Assembly (NCBI RefSeq): GCF_015351025.1
Contig: NZ_JADKRV010000002.1
Coordinates: 302,936-366,935, forward strand
Length of the DNA stretch: 64,000 bases
Source: Curtobacterium sp. VKM Ac-1376
GTDB lineage: Bacteria > Actinomycetota > Actinomycetes > Actinomycetales > Microbacteriaceae
Direction: 5' to 3'
Shown one piece after another: positions 7,292 to 16,469 of this stretch. The number at the start of each line of letters is the position of its first letter. Position 1 is the stretch's first letter. The notes beneath the pieces are model-generated. The model was not told where the DNA came from. It was given only the letters and a program-made list of their open reading frames with translations, and ran no database searches. A program made the translations under genes and the position numbers.

Positions 7292-9085
7292 TCAGTACTT
7301 CCTCTCCATCGGCTCGTAGCGCGTCACGACGACGGGCTTCCAGTCGAGCGTGATGTGGTCGTCGGCGAGTGACGAGTGCGGATCGCCCGTCAGGTACGCC
7401 ATGGTGTGCTGCATGTAGTTCTCGTCGTCGCGCTTCGGGTAGTCGTCGCGCATGTGGCCCCCGCGGCTCTCCTTGCGGTTCCGTGCCGAGTAGACCACGA
7501 CCTCGGCGAGGTCGAGCAGGAACCCGAGCTCGACGGCCTCGAGCAGGTCGGTGTTGAAGCGCTTGCCCTTGTCCTGCACGGAGACCTGCATGAAGCGGTT
7601 GCGGAGCGTGTGCAGGGTCTCGGTGACGCGGGCGAGGGACTCGTCGGTGCGGAACACCTGGGCGTTCTTGTCCATCTCCTCCTGCAGCTCCTTGCGCAGG
7701 GCGGCGACGCGCTCGGTGCCGGTGGAGGCACGGAGCTGGTCGAGCATCCCGCGCACAGCGGCAGCGGGGTCCTCGGGCAGGGGGAGGAACTCGGCCGTCT
7801 TGACCCACTCGGCGGCGTTGTTGCCCGAACGCTTGCCGAAGACGTTGATGTCGAGGAGCGAGTTGGTGCCGAGTCGGTTCGACCCGTGCACCGAGACGCA
7901 GGCGCACTCGCCGGCGGCGTAGAGGCCGGGGACGACGGTGGTGTTGTCGTACAGCACCTCGGCGTCGGTGTTGGTCGGGATGCCGCCCATCGCGTAGTGC
8001 GCCGTCGGCATGACGGGCACCGGCTCGACGACGGGGTCGACGCCGAGGTAGGTACGGGCGAACTCGGTGATGTCGGGGAGCTTCGTCTCGAGGACCTCGG
8101 CACCGAGGTGTGTGCAGTCGAGCAGCACGTAGTCCTTGTTCGGACCGGCGCCGCGACCCTCGGCCACCTCCTGCACCATGCAGCGCGCGACGATGTCGCG
8201 TGGTGCGAGGTCCTTGATGGTGGGGGCGTACCGCTCCATGAAGCGCTCACCCGAGGCGTTGCGGAGGATCGCGCCCTCGCCGCGGGCGCCCTCGGTCAGC
8301 AGGATGCCGAGACCGGCGAGCCCGGTCGGGTGGAACTGGAAGAACTCCATGTCCTCGAGCGGCAGGCCCTTGCGCCAGATGATGCCGACGCCGTCGCCGG
8401 TGAGGGTGTGCGCGTTCGACGTGGTCTTGTACATCTTGCCGAAGCCGCCGGTCGCGAAGATCATCGCCTTGGCGTGGAAGACGTGCAGCTCACCGGTCGC
8501 GAGCTCGAACGCGACGACGCCGGCCGGCTGCTGACGGGTGACCCCGTCCTCGCCCACCACGTCGACCATGATGAGGTCGAGCGCGTAGAACTCGTTGTAG
8601 AACTCGACGCCGAGCTTCACGCAGTTCTGGAACAGCGTCTGCAGGATCATGTGGCCCGTGCGGTCCGCGGCGTAGCAGGCCCGGCGCACCGGGGCCTTGC
8701 CGTGGTCGCGGGTGTGGCCACCGAAGCGCCGCTGGTCGATCTTGCCCTCGGGGGTGCGGTTGAACGGCAGGCCCATGTTCTCGAGGTCGATGACGGCGTC
8801 GATCGCCTCCTTCGCCAGGATCTCGGCGGCGTCCTGGTCGACCAGGTAGTCACCGCCCTTGATCGTGTCGAAGGTGTGCCACTCCCACGAGTCCTCTTCG
8901 ACGTTCGCCAGGGCCGCGGCCATGCCGCCCTGTGCCGCACCGGTGTGGGAGCGGGTCGGGTACAGCTTCGAGATGACGGCCGTCTTCGCCTTCGGGCCGG
9001 CCTCGATCGCGGCGCGCATGCCCGCGCCTCCGGCGCCGATGATGACGATGTCGAACTGGTGGTGGTGGACGGTGGTCTCGGTCAC
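7292..9085 (-). CDS. sdhA: Succinate dehydrogenase flavoprotein subunit
   Basis: 597 residues. Oxidises succinate to fumarate in the TCA cycle. Visible are the FAD dinucleotide motif [18 protein letters not shown], the covalent flavin site [20 protein letters not shown], and HPTG. I chose the GTG at 9085 ([12 protein letters not shown]) rather than the longer open frame to 9175, because a GGAAAG Shine-Dalgarno precedes it and the extension is compositionally unlike the family. A 46-bp gap separates it from sdhD. Confidence 0.96.
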   Translation of the reverse strand: MTETTVHHHQFDIVIIGAGGAGMRAAIEAGPKAKTAVISKLYPTRSHTGAAQGGMAAALANVEEDSWEWHTFDTIKGGDYLVDQDAAEILAKEAIDAVIDLENMGLPFNRTPEGKIDQRRFGGHTRDHGKAPVRRACYAADRTGHMILQTLFQNCVKLGVEFYNEFYALDLIMVDVVGEDGVTRQQPAGVVAFELATGELHVFHAKAMIFATGGFGKMYKTTSNAHTLTGDGVGIIWRKGLPLEDMEFFQFHPTGLAGLGILLTEGARGEGAILRNASGERFMERYAPTIKDLAPRDIVARCMVQEVAEGRGAGPNKDYVLLDCTHLGAEVLETKLPDITEFARTYLGVDPVVEPVPVMPTAHYAMGGIPTNTDAEVLYDNTTVVPGLYAAGECACVSVHGSNRLGTNSLLDINVFGKRSGNNAAEWVKTAEFLPLPEDPAAAVRGMLDQLRASTGTERVAALRKELQEEMDKNAQVFRTDESLARVTETLHTLRNRFMQVSVQDKGKRFNTDLLEAVELGFLLDLAEVVVYSARNRKESRGGHMRDDYPKRDDENYMQHTMAYLTGDPHSSLADDHITLDWKPVVVTRYEPMERKY

Positions 9086-9131
9086 AGGGGTCTTTCCGTC
9101 GACGGTGGGAAGGGCAGCAGCGCTGGTGGTG

Positions 9132-9578
9132 CTACTGCGCTGGGCAGAAGGAGGGCAGGTCCGCGGCGGCGGCACCGGCGGGGCACGGGTCGAAGGTCCA
9201 GCAGACGAGCAGCCCGAGGACGATCAGCACGGTGCACGCGACGAGGATCGCGGCCAGGAGCGTCTTCCGGATGCCCGGCTTCGCCACGTAGTCGTTGACG
9301 ATCGTGCGCATGCCGTTCGAGCCGTGGATGAGCGCGAGGACCAGCATGAGCGAGTCCCAGACCTGCCAGAAGGGGTTGGCCCACTTGCCGGCGACGAAGG
9401 CGAAGTCGATCTGCTTGACACCTTCGCCCGCCACCATGTTGACGAAGAGGTGGCCGAAGATCAGCACGACGAGCAGCACGCCCGAAGCGCGCATGTAGAT
9501 CCAGCCCCACTTCTCCCAGTTGGTGGTGCTGCGGGCCGCTGCGGCCGAGCGGGGAGGTTCGACGATCTGTGTGGTCAT
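9132..9578 (-). CDS. sdhD: Succinate dehydrogenase hydrophobic membrane anchor subunit
   Basis: 148 residues with three predicted transmembrane helices: [30 protein letters not shown] and [20 protein letters not shown]. His residues in the first two helices are candidates for haem or quinone contact. The C-terminal tail is Cys/Pro/Ala-rich and short. It lies 11 bp after sdhC in the operon order sdhC-sdhD-sdhA-sdhB. Confidence 0.92.
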   Translation of the reverse strand: MTTQIVEPPRSAAAARSTTNWEKWGWIYMRASGVLLVVLIFGHLFVNMVAGEGVKQIDFAFVAGKWANPFWQVWDSLMLVLALIHGSNGMRTIVNDYVAKPGIRKTLLAAILVACTVLIVLGLLVCWTFDPCPAGAAAADLPSFCPAQ

Positions 9579-9589
9579 CTCCGTGCCCC

Positions 9590-10039
9590 TCAGTTGAAGT
9601 CCGCGACGAGGTTCATGAGCTGGCGGGGCAGGAAGCCCGCGATCGCCACCGCCCACAGGACCATGACGATCCAGAACATGGCCCGCTGGTACTTCGGGCC
9701 CTTCGACCAGAAGTCGATCAGGATGATCCGCAGCCCGTTGAACGCGTGGAAGACGATGGCCATGACCAGCGCGATCTCGCCGATGTTCATGAGCGGGCTC
9801 TTGTACGTGCCGATCACCGCGTTGTACGCCTCTGGAGAGAGCCGAACGAGCGCCGTGTCGAGGATGTGCACGAGCAGGAAGAAGTAGATGGCGACGCCGG
9901 TGATGCGGTGGAGGACCCACGACCACATCCCGATCGAACCGCGGTAGAGCGTGCCCTGTGGCGTCCGGGAGGCTCGAGGAGCTTCTATCGAGACGTCGGG
10001 GACCACGGTCGCCGTACCCCCGCCGGTGTGCTCAGCCAT
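9590..10039 (-). CDS. sdhC: Succinate dehydrogenase cytochrome b556 subunit
   Basis: 149 residues. Membrane subunit with the haem-binding signature SWVLHRITGVAIYFFLLVHI and a later HAFNGLRIILID helix; three transmembrane helices. First gene of the operon. The start has GGAAGGAC upstream and sits behind a leader that contains the hairpin at 10061-10083. Confidence 0.94.
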   Translation of the reverse strand: MAEHTGGGTATVVPDVSIEAPRASRTPQGTLYRGSIGMWSWVLHRITGVAIYFFLLVHILDTALVRLSPEAYNAVIGTYKSPLMNIGEIALVMAIVFHAFNGLRIILIDFWSKGPKYQRAMFWIVMVLWAVAIAGFLPRQLMNLVADFN

Positions 10040-10060
10040 GAGCTCGTCCTTCCATAGGAC

Positions 10061-10083
10061 GGGCTCGCCCGATCGGCGAGCCC
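10061..10083 (-). terminator. Hairpin between the GT4 gene and sdhC
   Basis: Arms GGGCTCGCC and GGCGAGCCC with a 5-nt loop. Both neighbours are on the minus strand, so it may terminate the upstream glycosyltransferase transcript or form a stem in the sdhC 5' leader: a TAGGAT -10-like hexamer lies upstream at 10112-10117. Confidence 0.5.
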
Positions 10084-10117
10084 TTGCCGTTCGTGTTCGT
10101 GTGGAACACGACCCATC

Positions 10118-11353
10118 CTATGCGCGAGCGCTGACCTTCTCGTCCCGACCGGCCCGCAGGCCCCGTCCGACGGGCGGCGCGCCGATGGTGCGGGCCGTGT
10201 CGTGGTGGTCGAGGAGCTGGTCGCCGACGGCCTCCCACGTGGTCCCCTCGACGCGGAGCCGACCGGCCGAACCCATCCGCTCGGCCAGGGCACGGTCGTG
10301 GTGCAGCCGCAGGACGGCGTGCCGCAGGGCCTGCGGGGCATCGGCGTCGTAGAGCTCGCCGTCGAGCCCCGGCGCGACGAGGTCCAGCGGGCCGCCGGAC
10401 GCCGGGGCGATCACGGGCAACCCGGAGGCGTGGGCCTCCTGCAGGGTCTGCCCGAAGGTCTCCGCCGGCCCGGTGTGCACGAACAGGTCGAGCGCCGCGT
10501 ACGTGTCGGCGAGGGCGTCGCCGCGCAGGGGGCCGGTGAAGGTGACGTCGAGGTGCCGGAGCCGCCGTTCGAGCATCGCCCGCGAGGGGCCGCCGCCGGC
10601 GACGACGACGCGGATGCCGGGGACGCCGCCGAGTTCGGCGAGCCGCTCGACCTCCTTCTCCGGGGCCAGACGTCCGACGTACCCGACGATCGTCTCGCCG
10701 TTCGGGGCGAGACGACGGCGGAGGGCGCGGACGTGTCCGGACGTGCGACGCGACGGGTGGAACAGCTCGGTGTCGACCCCACGGCCCCAGCGTGCGACGC
10801 GGGGCACGCCGTCCTCGGCGAGCATCGCGGCGGTCGCGCTCGACGGCGCGAGCGTCAGCGAGGCGCCGGCGTGGATGCGACCGAGGATCTTGCGCACCAG
10901 CGGGACGGTCGCGGTCAGGCCGTTGCGGCGGGCGAACCCGGCCACGTCGGTCTGGAAGACGGCGACGGAGGGGATGCCGAGCCTCCCGGCCGCCGTGATG
11001 GCGCGCCCACCCAGCAGGAACGGACTGGCGGCGTGGAGCACGTCGGCGCCGGAGGCGGCGAGGATCGTGTCGAGGACGGGGTGGGGGAGCGCGACCGGGA
11101 ACTGCCGGTACGCGACGGCGGGGACGCGGTGGACGTCGAAGGAGCGGTAGCGCTCGAGGGTGCTGCGGGACCGGAACTGCGCGAGCCCCGGGGTGTCCGG
11201 AGCGATCACGACCGCGCGGTGACCACGCCGTTCCAGGTGGTCGAGGACCGCCAGGACACTGGTGGTCACGCCGTTGAGGGTGGGCAGGAAGCTCTCGGTC
11301 ACGACGGCGACGGTCCGGGGGGACGTGCCGCGCTCCACGCTGCGTGCGCTCAT
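10118..11353 (-). CDS. GT4 family glycosyltransferase, probable GDP-mannose-dependent mannosyltransferase
   Basis: 411 residues with the GT-B layout. N-terminal VVTESFLPTLNGVTTSVLAV, central YVGRLAPEKEVERLAELG, and the nucleotide-sugar site GPAETFGQTLQEAHASGLPV. The whole resembles actinobacterial alpha-mannosyltransferases of the MgtA/PimB type. Its divergent neighbour manC makes GDP-mannose, which supports a mannose donor (inference). The ATG at 11353 was chosen over 11365 because GGGAAAC lies at suitable distance. The acceptor is unknown. Confidence 0.82.
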   Translation of the reverse strand: MSARSVERGTSPRTVAVVTESFLPTLNGVTTSVLAVLDHLERRGHRAVVIAPDTPGLAQFRSRSTLERYRSFDVHRVPAVAYRQFPVALPHPVLDTILAASGADVLHAASPFLLGGRAITAAGRLGIPSVAVFQTDVAGFARRNGLTATVPLVRKILGRIHAGASLTLAPSSATAAMLAEDGVPRVARWGRGVDTELFHPSRRTSGHVRALRRRLAPNGETIVGYVGRLAPEKEVERLAELGGVPGIRVVVAGGGPSRAMLERRLRHLDVTFTGPLRGDALADTYAALDLFVHTGPAETFGQTLQEAHASGLPVIAPASGGPLDLVAPGLDGELYDADAPQALRHAVLRLHHDRALAERMGSAGRLRVEGTTWEAVGDQLLDHHDTARTIGAPPVGRGLRAGRDEKVSARA

Positions 11354-11507
11354 GGTGTTTCCCATGCTCCGCGCGTGACGTGACCCGGCGGGGCCGACGA
11401 CGTGAACGGGACGCGCGCGCCGGGTGAACAACGCGACGGGCGACGCTGCGGGAGCCCGCATGCGGGAATCGTGCGGAGACCACCCAGGATCCGCCCGGTG
11501 GGACCGG

Positions 11508-11513
11508 TACGGT
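11508..11513 (+). promoter_or_regulatory. Leaderless -10 element of manC
   Basis: TACGGT ends 6 nt before the GTG start at 11520, with no Shine-Dalgarno. Confidence 0.5.
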
Positions 11514-11519
11514 GAGCGC

Positions 11520-12635
11520 GTGGCTGACGCTCTCGAAGACTTCTACGCGATCATCCCCGCAGGGGGCATCGGATCGCGCCTGTGGCCGTTGTCGCGTGCG
11601 GACGCACCCAAGTTCCTGCACGACCTGACGGGCTCCGGCACCTCGCTGCTGCGGCAGACCTGGGACCGCCTGGCGCCGCTCGCCGGCGACCAGCGGATCA
11701 TGGTCGTCACCGGCCGTGCGCACCGGGTCGCGGTGGAGTCGCAGCTGCCCGGCGTCGAGGACCACAACGTGGTGCTCGAGAGCGAGCCGAAGGACTCCAC
11801 GGCGGCCATCGGGCTCGCCGCCGCGATCCTCGTCCGTCGCGAGCCCGACGTCGTCATCGGTTCGTTCGCAGCCGACCACGTGATCGGGGACGCCCGTGGC
11901 TTCCGACGCTCGGTGCGCGAGGCCGTCGCCGTCGCCCGCGCCGGCTACGTGACCACGATCGGCATCACCCCGACGGAGCCCGCGATCGGCTTCGGCTACA
12001 TCAACGCCGACACCGTCGCGCTCGACATCGAGGGCGCCCCGACCGCGCACGCGGTGAAGTCGTTCGTCGAGAAGCCGGACCTCGACACCGCCCGCTCGTA
12101 CGTCGAGCAGGGCAACTACCTCTGGAACGCCGGCATGTTCATCGCCCGCGCCGACGTGCTGCTGGCCGAGATCGGCCGGACGAAGCCGGAGCTGCTCGCG
12201 GGCATCAACGAGCTCGCCGACGCATGGGACACCTCGGCGCGCGGTGCCGTCGTGGACGCCGTCTGGCCCCTGCTCGAGAAGATCGCGATCGACTACACGG
12301 TCGCCGAACCCGCCGCGGCGGCCGGACGCATGGCGGTCGTCCCCGGTGACTTCGACTGGGACGACGTGGGCGACTTCGCCTCGCTCGCCAAGCTGCAGTC
12401 CGGCGGTCGGCCGAACAACCTCGCCGTGCTCGGGGACGGCGCCCGCATCCTGGCGGACTCGTCGAGCGGCATCGTGATCTCGCACAGCCAGCGGCTCATC
12501 TCGCTGATCGGGGTGGAGGACATCGTCGTCGTGGACACCCCCGACGCGCTGCTCGTGACCACCAGCGCCAACGCGCAGCGGGTCAAGAGCGTGGTGGATG
12601 CTCTCAAGATCAGCGGCCGCGGGGACGTCCTCTGA
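11520..12635 (+). CDS. manC: Mannose-1-phosphate guanylyltransferase
   Basis: 371 residues. Makes GDP-mannose from mannose-1-phosphate and GTP. The nucleotidyltransferase signature is AIIPAGGIGSRLWPLSRADAPK near the N-terminus, followed by FAADHVIGD, VEKPD and the FDWDDVGDFASL motif of sugar-1-phosphate guanylyltransferases. Longer in-frame extension upstream of 11520 exists, but the GTG fits the -10 spacing and places the signature at the expected position. It lacks the isomerase domain of bifunctional enzymes. GDP-mannose probably feeds the divergent GT4 enzyme. Confidence 0.93.
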   Translation: MADALEDFYAIIPAGGIGSRLWPLSRADAPKFLHDLTGSGTSLLRQTWDRLAPLAGDQRIMVVTGRAHRVAVESQLPGVEDHNVVLESEPKDSTAAIGLAAAILVRREPDVVIGSFAADHVIGDARGFRRSVREAVAVARAGYVTTIGITPTEPAIGFGYINADTVALDIEGAPTAHAVKSFVEKPDLDTARSYVEQGNYLWNAGMFIARADVLLAEIGRTKPELLAGINELADAWDTSARGAVVDAVWPLLEKIAIDYTVAEPAAAAGRMAVVPGDFDWDDVGDFASLAKLQSGGRPNNLAVLGDGARILADSSSGIVISHSQRLISLIGVEDIVVVDTPDALLVTTSANAQRVKSVVDALKISGRGDVL

Positions 12636-12675
12636 CGCCGTCGTGCCGGGCTGCCGTCCGGTGATGTTCCAGGTG

Positions 12676-12681
12676 TAGGGT
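12676..12681 (+). promoter_or_regulatory. -10 element upstream of the WXG-like gene
   Basis: TAGGGT, 34 nt upstream of the ATG at 12716; a GGGGAGGA Shine-Dalgarno follows, so this transcript would have a leader. Confidence 0.35.
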
Positions 12682-12715
12682 CGCTGGGGAGCGACATGGG
12701 GAGGACACGGGGGCG

Positions 12716-13186
12716 ATGGTGGACCTCGAGTTCGACGCGGGGGACGCGTCAGCGCTGGCGAAGGCGGTACGGGCAGCGGCAGCGACCCTGCGCGGACAGG
12801 GCGGGAGCCGGTCGGGTGCGGCGGAGTCGGCACTGGCGGACTTCGCAGGCTCGTACGCCGACCGGTTCCGTGACGCCGTCGTCATCGAGGCCGAGGACCG
12901 CGGCAAGCTCGTCGGGGTCCTGACCGACCTCGCCTCCGGGATCGACCGAGCCGTTCAGCGCGTCGAGCAGGAGCGCGAGCACGCCCGCGAGCACGCCGCC
13001 TGGAAGGTCCGAGAATCCGAGCGTCAGCGGTCAACCGCGGACGCGCTCGCCGGACCGTTCTCCGGTGCGGCGGTCGACGTTCCGCTCCTCGTGCGCATGG
13101 GTCCAGGTCGACCGCGGCAGCATGCCGGCCGGCTTCGACCGCTACGCCCGGCACCACGAGGAGAGGAAGGCATCCGTGGACCCTGA
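12716..13186 (+). pseudogene. WXG100/ESX-like alpha-helical protein, C-terminus scrambled
   Basis: The first ~115 codons read cleanly: an all-helical, Ala-rich segment (MVDLEFDAGDASALAKAV...) with a charged coiled coil (VQRVEQEREHAREHAAWKVR), as in N-termini of type VII-secreted actinobacterial proteins. From about 13065 the frame becomes arginine-rich with poor third-position GC. Good coding then lies in the +1-shifted frame, where SSCAWVQVDRGSMPAGFDRY looks like the normal C-terminal segment of the family. An out-of-frame internal deletion is the simplest explanation. Family assignment is by resemblance. Confidence 0.55.
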
Positions 13187-13562
13187 CACCGCGAAACAGC
13201 AGATGATCGACGCCATCGACGACGTCACTGGGCGTCTGGGCGGCGAGTGGAAGCCGCGAACTGGGCCCGATTACTCCGAGAGTTGCGGCTTGTCCGGAGG
13301 GGAGAAAGGTGCGCACTGGGTGTACCTCACCGGCCGGACTTCAAGCGGCGACTCGGAGGACCCGGAATCTGACGCGAAGGCGACGCTCGCCCGCTGGAAG
13401 TCCCAGGGCATGAAGGTCGAGCGCTGGGCTGACCCCGATGGGCCTGCGATCGTCGGCAGCGGTGGTGGTTCGATCGACTCCATCAACCTCTACGCGTTCC
13501 CGGGCAACTACACCGTCGAAGCCATCTCGCTGTGTTTCCCGGGTGACGCCGACGAACTCTGA
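13176..13562 (+). CDS. Small protein of unknown function, companion of the WXG-like gene
   Basis: 128 residues from a GTG preceded by GGAGAGGAAGG. Acidic, with a helical N-terminus (DPDTAKQQMIDAIDDVTGRL) and a beta-rich Gly/Ser C-terminus ending in a Cys-containing strand (YTVEAISLCFPGD). Two Cys residues in all. No signal peptide is present at this start; relatives of such companions are often lipoproteins, so the N-terminus may have been lost in the same event that damaged the upstream gene. A partner or immunity role is only a guess. Confidence 0.6.
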   Translation: MDPDTAKQQMIDAIDDVTGRLGGEWKPRTGPDYSESCGLSGGEKGAHWVYLTGRTSSGDSEDPESDAKATLARWKSQGMKVERWADPDGPAIVGSGGGSIDSINLYAFPGNYTVEAISLCFPGDADEL

Positions 13563-13646
13563 CCTCCAGAGATCCGCCGCTCCGACGACGTCCTGTAGCG
13601 CTCCACCGACAAACCCCTCGAACTGGGGGTCTGTGTGCGACCCTGC

Positions 13647-13684
13647 GTTACGGGCGCGTTTCGGCGGGGTCGCGATCCCGTAAC
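13647..13684 (+). promoter_or_regulatory. Inverted repeat upstream of the nucleoside transporter
   Basis: Arms GTTACGGG and CCCGTAAC, 8 bp perfect, separated by 22 bp and located about 50 bp upstream of the candidate -10 at 13734. Could be an operator for the BMP/ABC operon or a weak terminator; undecided. Confidence 0.3.
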
Positions 13685-13733
13685 CGATCCGCAGGACCCC
13701 CGCAACCGGTCCTGTACCGACCCGACGGTCGTG

Positions 13734-13739
13734 TACTGT
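13734..13739 (+). promoter_or_regulatory. Candidate -10 for the BMP lipoprotein gene
   Basis: TACTGT, in the context GTGTACTGTCGCC, 57 nt upstream of the GTG start. No convincing -35 is seen. Confidence 0.35.
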
Positions 13740-13796
13740 CGCCACGATCGCCCGGAACGCACGTGGTCCGGGCACGCTCCCCGGAGGAACCAACCC

Positions 13797-14861
13797 GTGA
13801 CATCTCGCACCCGACAGGTCGTCCTCAGCGGCCTCGCGCTCCTCGGCACCGCCGCCGTCCTCGCTGGCTGCTCCGCAGCTCCGTCCGACACGGAGACCGC
13901 CAAGAAGACCGACTTCCGCCCCTGCATGGTCTCCGACGCCGGTGGCTTCGACGACAAGTCGTTCAACCAGCTCGGCTACGAGGGCATGAAGGACGCCGCC
14001 AAGGACCTCGGCGCCACCTACAAGGAGGCCGAGTCGAAGGACGCCACCGTCTACGACTCGAACATCGAGCAGCTCGTCGGCCAGAACTGCAACCTCATCG
14101 TGACCGTCGGCTTCAACCTCGCCGACGCCACGAAGAAGCAGGCCGCGGCGAACCCCGACACCGACTTCGCGATCATCGACGACAACTCGATCGACGCCAA
14201 GAACGTCAAGCCGATCACGTTCGACACCTCGCAGGCGGCGTTCCTCGCCGGCTACGCGGCCGCGTCGTACTCGAAGACCGGCGTCGTCGGCACCTTCGGT
14301 GGCATGCAGATCCCGACCGTCACCATCTTCATGGACGGCTTCGCGGACGGCGTGAAGTACTACAACGAGCAGAAGGACAAGAGCGTCAAGGTCGTCGGCT
14401 GGAACGTCGACACCGGCAAGGGCTCCTTCACCGGTGGCTTCGAGGCCGGCACGCAGGCGAAGTCGGTCGCGCAGACGCTGCTCGATCAGGACGCCGACGT
14501 GATCCTGCCCGTCGGTGGCCCGATCTACCAGTCGGCTGCTGAAGCGATCAAGGACGCCGACAACGGCTCCGTCCTGATCGGTGCGGACAGCGACCTCTAC
14601 GAGGCCGACCCCCGCTACAAGGACATCGCCTTCACCTCGGTCGAGAAGGGCATGCGCCCGGCCGTGAAGGACGTCGTCGAGCAGGCTGCCGACGACAAGT
14701 TCTCGAAGACCCCGTACGTGGGCACGCTCGAGAACGACGGTGTCGGCATCGCGCCGTTCCACGACTACGAGTCGAAGGTCGACAAGGGCCTGCAGGGCGA
14801 GCTCGACGACATCAAGGCCGGCATCATCGACGGCTCGATCAAGGTCAAGACGCAGTCCTAA
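13797..14861 (+). CDS. BMP-family nucleoside-binding lipoprotein
   Basis: 354 residues. Extracytoplasmic substrate-binding protein for nucleosides, anchored by lipid. Signal peptide with lipobox LAGC (LLGTAAVLAGCSAAPS) near residue 25. The family opening CMVSDAGGFDDKSFNQLGYEGM follows and contributes to nucleoside contact. GTG start with CGGAGGAA Shine-Dalgarno. It is followed by an ATPase and two permeases, then nucleoside catabolic genes, which supports nucleoside (not sugar) as the ligand. Separated from the ATPase gene by a hairpin, which would allow excess binding protein. Confidence 0.92.
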   Translation: MTSRTRQVVLSGLALLGTAAVLAGCSAAPSDTETAKKTDFRPCMVSDAGGFDDKSFNQLGYEGMKDAAKDLGATYKEAESKDATVYDSNIEQLVGQNCNLIVTVGFNLADATKKQAAANPDTDFAIIDDNSIDAKNVKPITFDTSQAAFLAGYAAASYSKTGVVGTFGGMQIPTVTIFMDGFADGVKYYNEQKDKSVKVVGWNVDTGKGSFTGGFEAGTQAKSVAQTLLDQDADVILPVGGPIYQSAAEAIKDADNGSVLIGADSDLYEADPRYKDIAFTSVEKGMRPAVKDVVEQAADDKFSKTPYVGTLENDGVGIAPFHDYESKVDKGLQGELDDIKAGIIDGSIKVKTQS

Positions 14862-14867
14862 CCCGAT

Positions 14868-14902
14868 GAACGCGGGCGGGGGTTCCTCCCTCGCCCGCGT
14901 TC
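14868..14902 (+). terminator. Hairpin after the BMP lipoprotein gene
   Basis: Arms GAACGCGGGCG and CGCCCGCGTTC with further G/C pairing, followed by TCTCGT. It lies between the binding-protein gene and the ATPase gene, the classic place for an attenuating terminator. Confidence 0.6.
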
Positions 14903-14935
14903 TCGTGCGCCCGCGTGGCGCGCGCGAGACAGAAA

Positions 14936-14941
14936 TAGACT
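14936..14941 (+). promoter_or_regulatory. Leaderless -10 element of the ABC ATPase gene
   Basis: TAGACT ends 7 nt before the ATG at 14949, so the ABC genes may have their own promoter behind the hairpin. Confidence 0.45.
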
Positions 14942-14948
14942 CCCGAAC

Positions 14949-16469
14949 ATGAAGCTCGAACTCCGCGGCATCACCAAGCGGTTCGGCGCCCTGGTCGCCA
15001 ACGACCACATCTCGCTCACCGTCGAGCCAGGTGAGGTCCACTGCCTCCTCGGTGAGAACGGCGCCGGCAAGTCCACCCTGATGAACGTGCTCTACGGTCT
15101 GTACGACGCGGACGAGGGCGAGATCCTCCTCGACGACGTCGTCCAGGACTTCGACGGCCCCGGCGACGCCATGCGTGCGGGCATCGGCATGGTGCACCAG
15201 CACTTCATGCTCGTGCCCGTGTTCACGGTCGCCGAGAACGTCATGCTGGGGCAGGAACAGACCACCTTCGGCGGGCGGCTCGACCTGGCCGGTGCCCGCA
15301 AGCGCGTGCAGGAGATCTCCGACCGCTTCGGGTTCGACGTCGACCCCGACGCCAAGGTCGAGGACCTGCCCGTCGGCGTGCAGCAGCGCGTCGAGATCAT
15401 CAAGGCGCTCTCCCGCGACGCCTCCGTGCTGGTGTTCGACGAGCCGACGGCCGTCCTCACCCCGCAGGAGACCGACGAGCTGATGGGCATCATGCGCCAG
15501 CTCCGCGAAGCCGGCACCGCGATCGTCTTCATCACCCACAAGCTCCGCGAGGTCCGCGAGGTCGCCGACCGCATCACCGTCATCCGGCTCGGCAAGGTCG
15601 TGGGCGAGGCCTCGCCCACCGCGACGAACAACGAACTCGCCGCGCTCATGGTCGGCCGCGCCGTCTCGCTCGTCGTCGACAAGGCACCGTCGACCGGCGG
15701 CGCGGACGCCCTGGTCGTCGAGAACCTGACCGTGACCGACCCGTCCGGCATCGTGCTCGTCGACGACGTCTCCTTCACGGTGCGCCGCGGCGAGGTCCTG
15801 GCGATCGCCGGGGTGCAGGGGAACGGGCAGACCGAGCTCACCGAGGCGATCATCGGCCTCGAGCCCGCGCACGCCGGCCGCGTCACCCTGGACGGCAAGG
15901 AACTCACCGGCCGCAGCGTCAAGCAGGTGCTCGACGCGGGCGTCGGCTTCGTGCCCGAGGACCGCAAGGAGGACGGCCTGGTCGGCGAGTTCACCATCGC
16001 CGAGAACCTCATGCTCGACCGGGCGGACCACGCCGAGTTCGTCCGCGCCGGCACCATCCGGTCGGCCGAGCGCGACGCCTTCGCCGACGCCAAGATCGCC
16101 GAGTTCGACATCCGCACGCCCGGTCGCACCACCGCGGCCGGCCGGCTGTCCGGCGGCAACCAGCAGAAGATCGTCCTCGCCCGCGAGCTGAGCCGTGAAC
16201 TCCGTCTGTTCGTCGCCGCGCAGCCCACCCGCGGAATCGACGTCGGATCGATCGAGTTCGTCCACAAGCGCATCGTTGCCACCCGCGACACCGGTGTGCC
16301 GGTCATCGTCGTCTCCACCGAGCTCGACGAGGTCGTGGCCCTGGCCGACCGCATCGCCGTGATGTACCGCGGCGGCATCGTCGGCATCGTCCCCGCGACC
16401 ACCCCCCGTGACGTCCTCGGCCTCATGATGGCCGGGGAGATCCCTGAAGGAACGGAGCTGGCCGCGTGA
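14949..16469 (+). CDS. Nucleoside ABC transporter, duplicated ATP-binding protein
   Basis: 506 residues with two ABC domains (RbsA/XylG/NupO type). Domain 1 has Walker A GENGAGKST and the Walker B segment VLVFDEPTAVLTPQE, but its signature is degenerate (LPVGVQQRVEI). Domain 2 has a degenerate Walker A (GVQGNGQTE, no GKS/T) and an intact signature LSGGNQQKIVLARELS. This complementary degeneracy is normal for the class, where one composite site probably drives transport. Overlaps the first permease gene by 4 bp. Confidence 0.93.
   Translation: MKLELRGITKRFGALVANDHISLTVEPGEVHCLLGENGAGKSTLMNVLYGLYDADEGEILLDDVVQDFDGPGDAMRAGIGMVHQHFMLVPVFTVAENVMLGQEQTTFGGRLDLAGARKRVQEISDRFGFDVDPDAKVEDLPVGVQQRVEIIKALSRDASVLVFDEPTAVLTPQETDELMGIMRQLREAGTAIVFITHKLREVREVADRITVIRLGKVVGEASPTATNNELAALMVGRAVSLVVDKAPSTGGADALVVENLTVTDPSGIVLVDDVSFTVRRGEVLAIAGVQGNGQTELTEAIIGLEPAHAGRVTLDGKELTGRSVKQVLDAGVGFVPEDRKEDGLVGEFTIAENLMLDRADHAEFVRAGTIRSAERDAFADAKIAEFDIRTPGRTTAAGRLSGGNQQKIVLARELSRELRLFVAAQPTRGIDVGSIEFVHKRIVATRDTGVPVIVVSTELDEVVALADRIAVMYRGGIVGIVPATTPRDVLGLMMAGEIPEGTELAA

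Noticed and set aside
13341..16265. 974-codon open frame on the minus strand opposite the BMP and ATPase genes
   Set aside because: Shadow of strongly coding plus-strand genes in GC-rich DNA; low-complexity Val/Asp/Gly/Leu composition, no domain.
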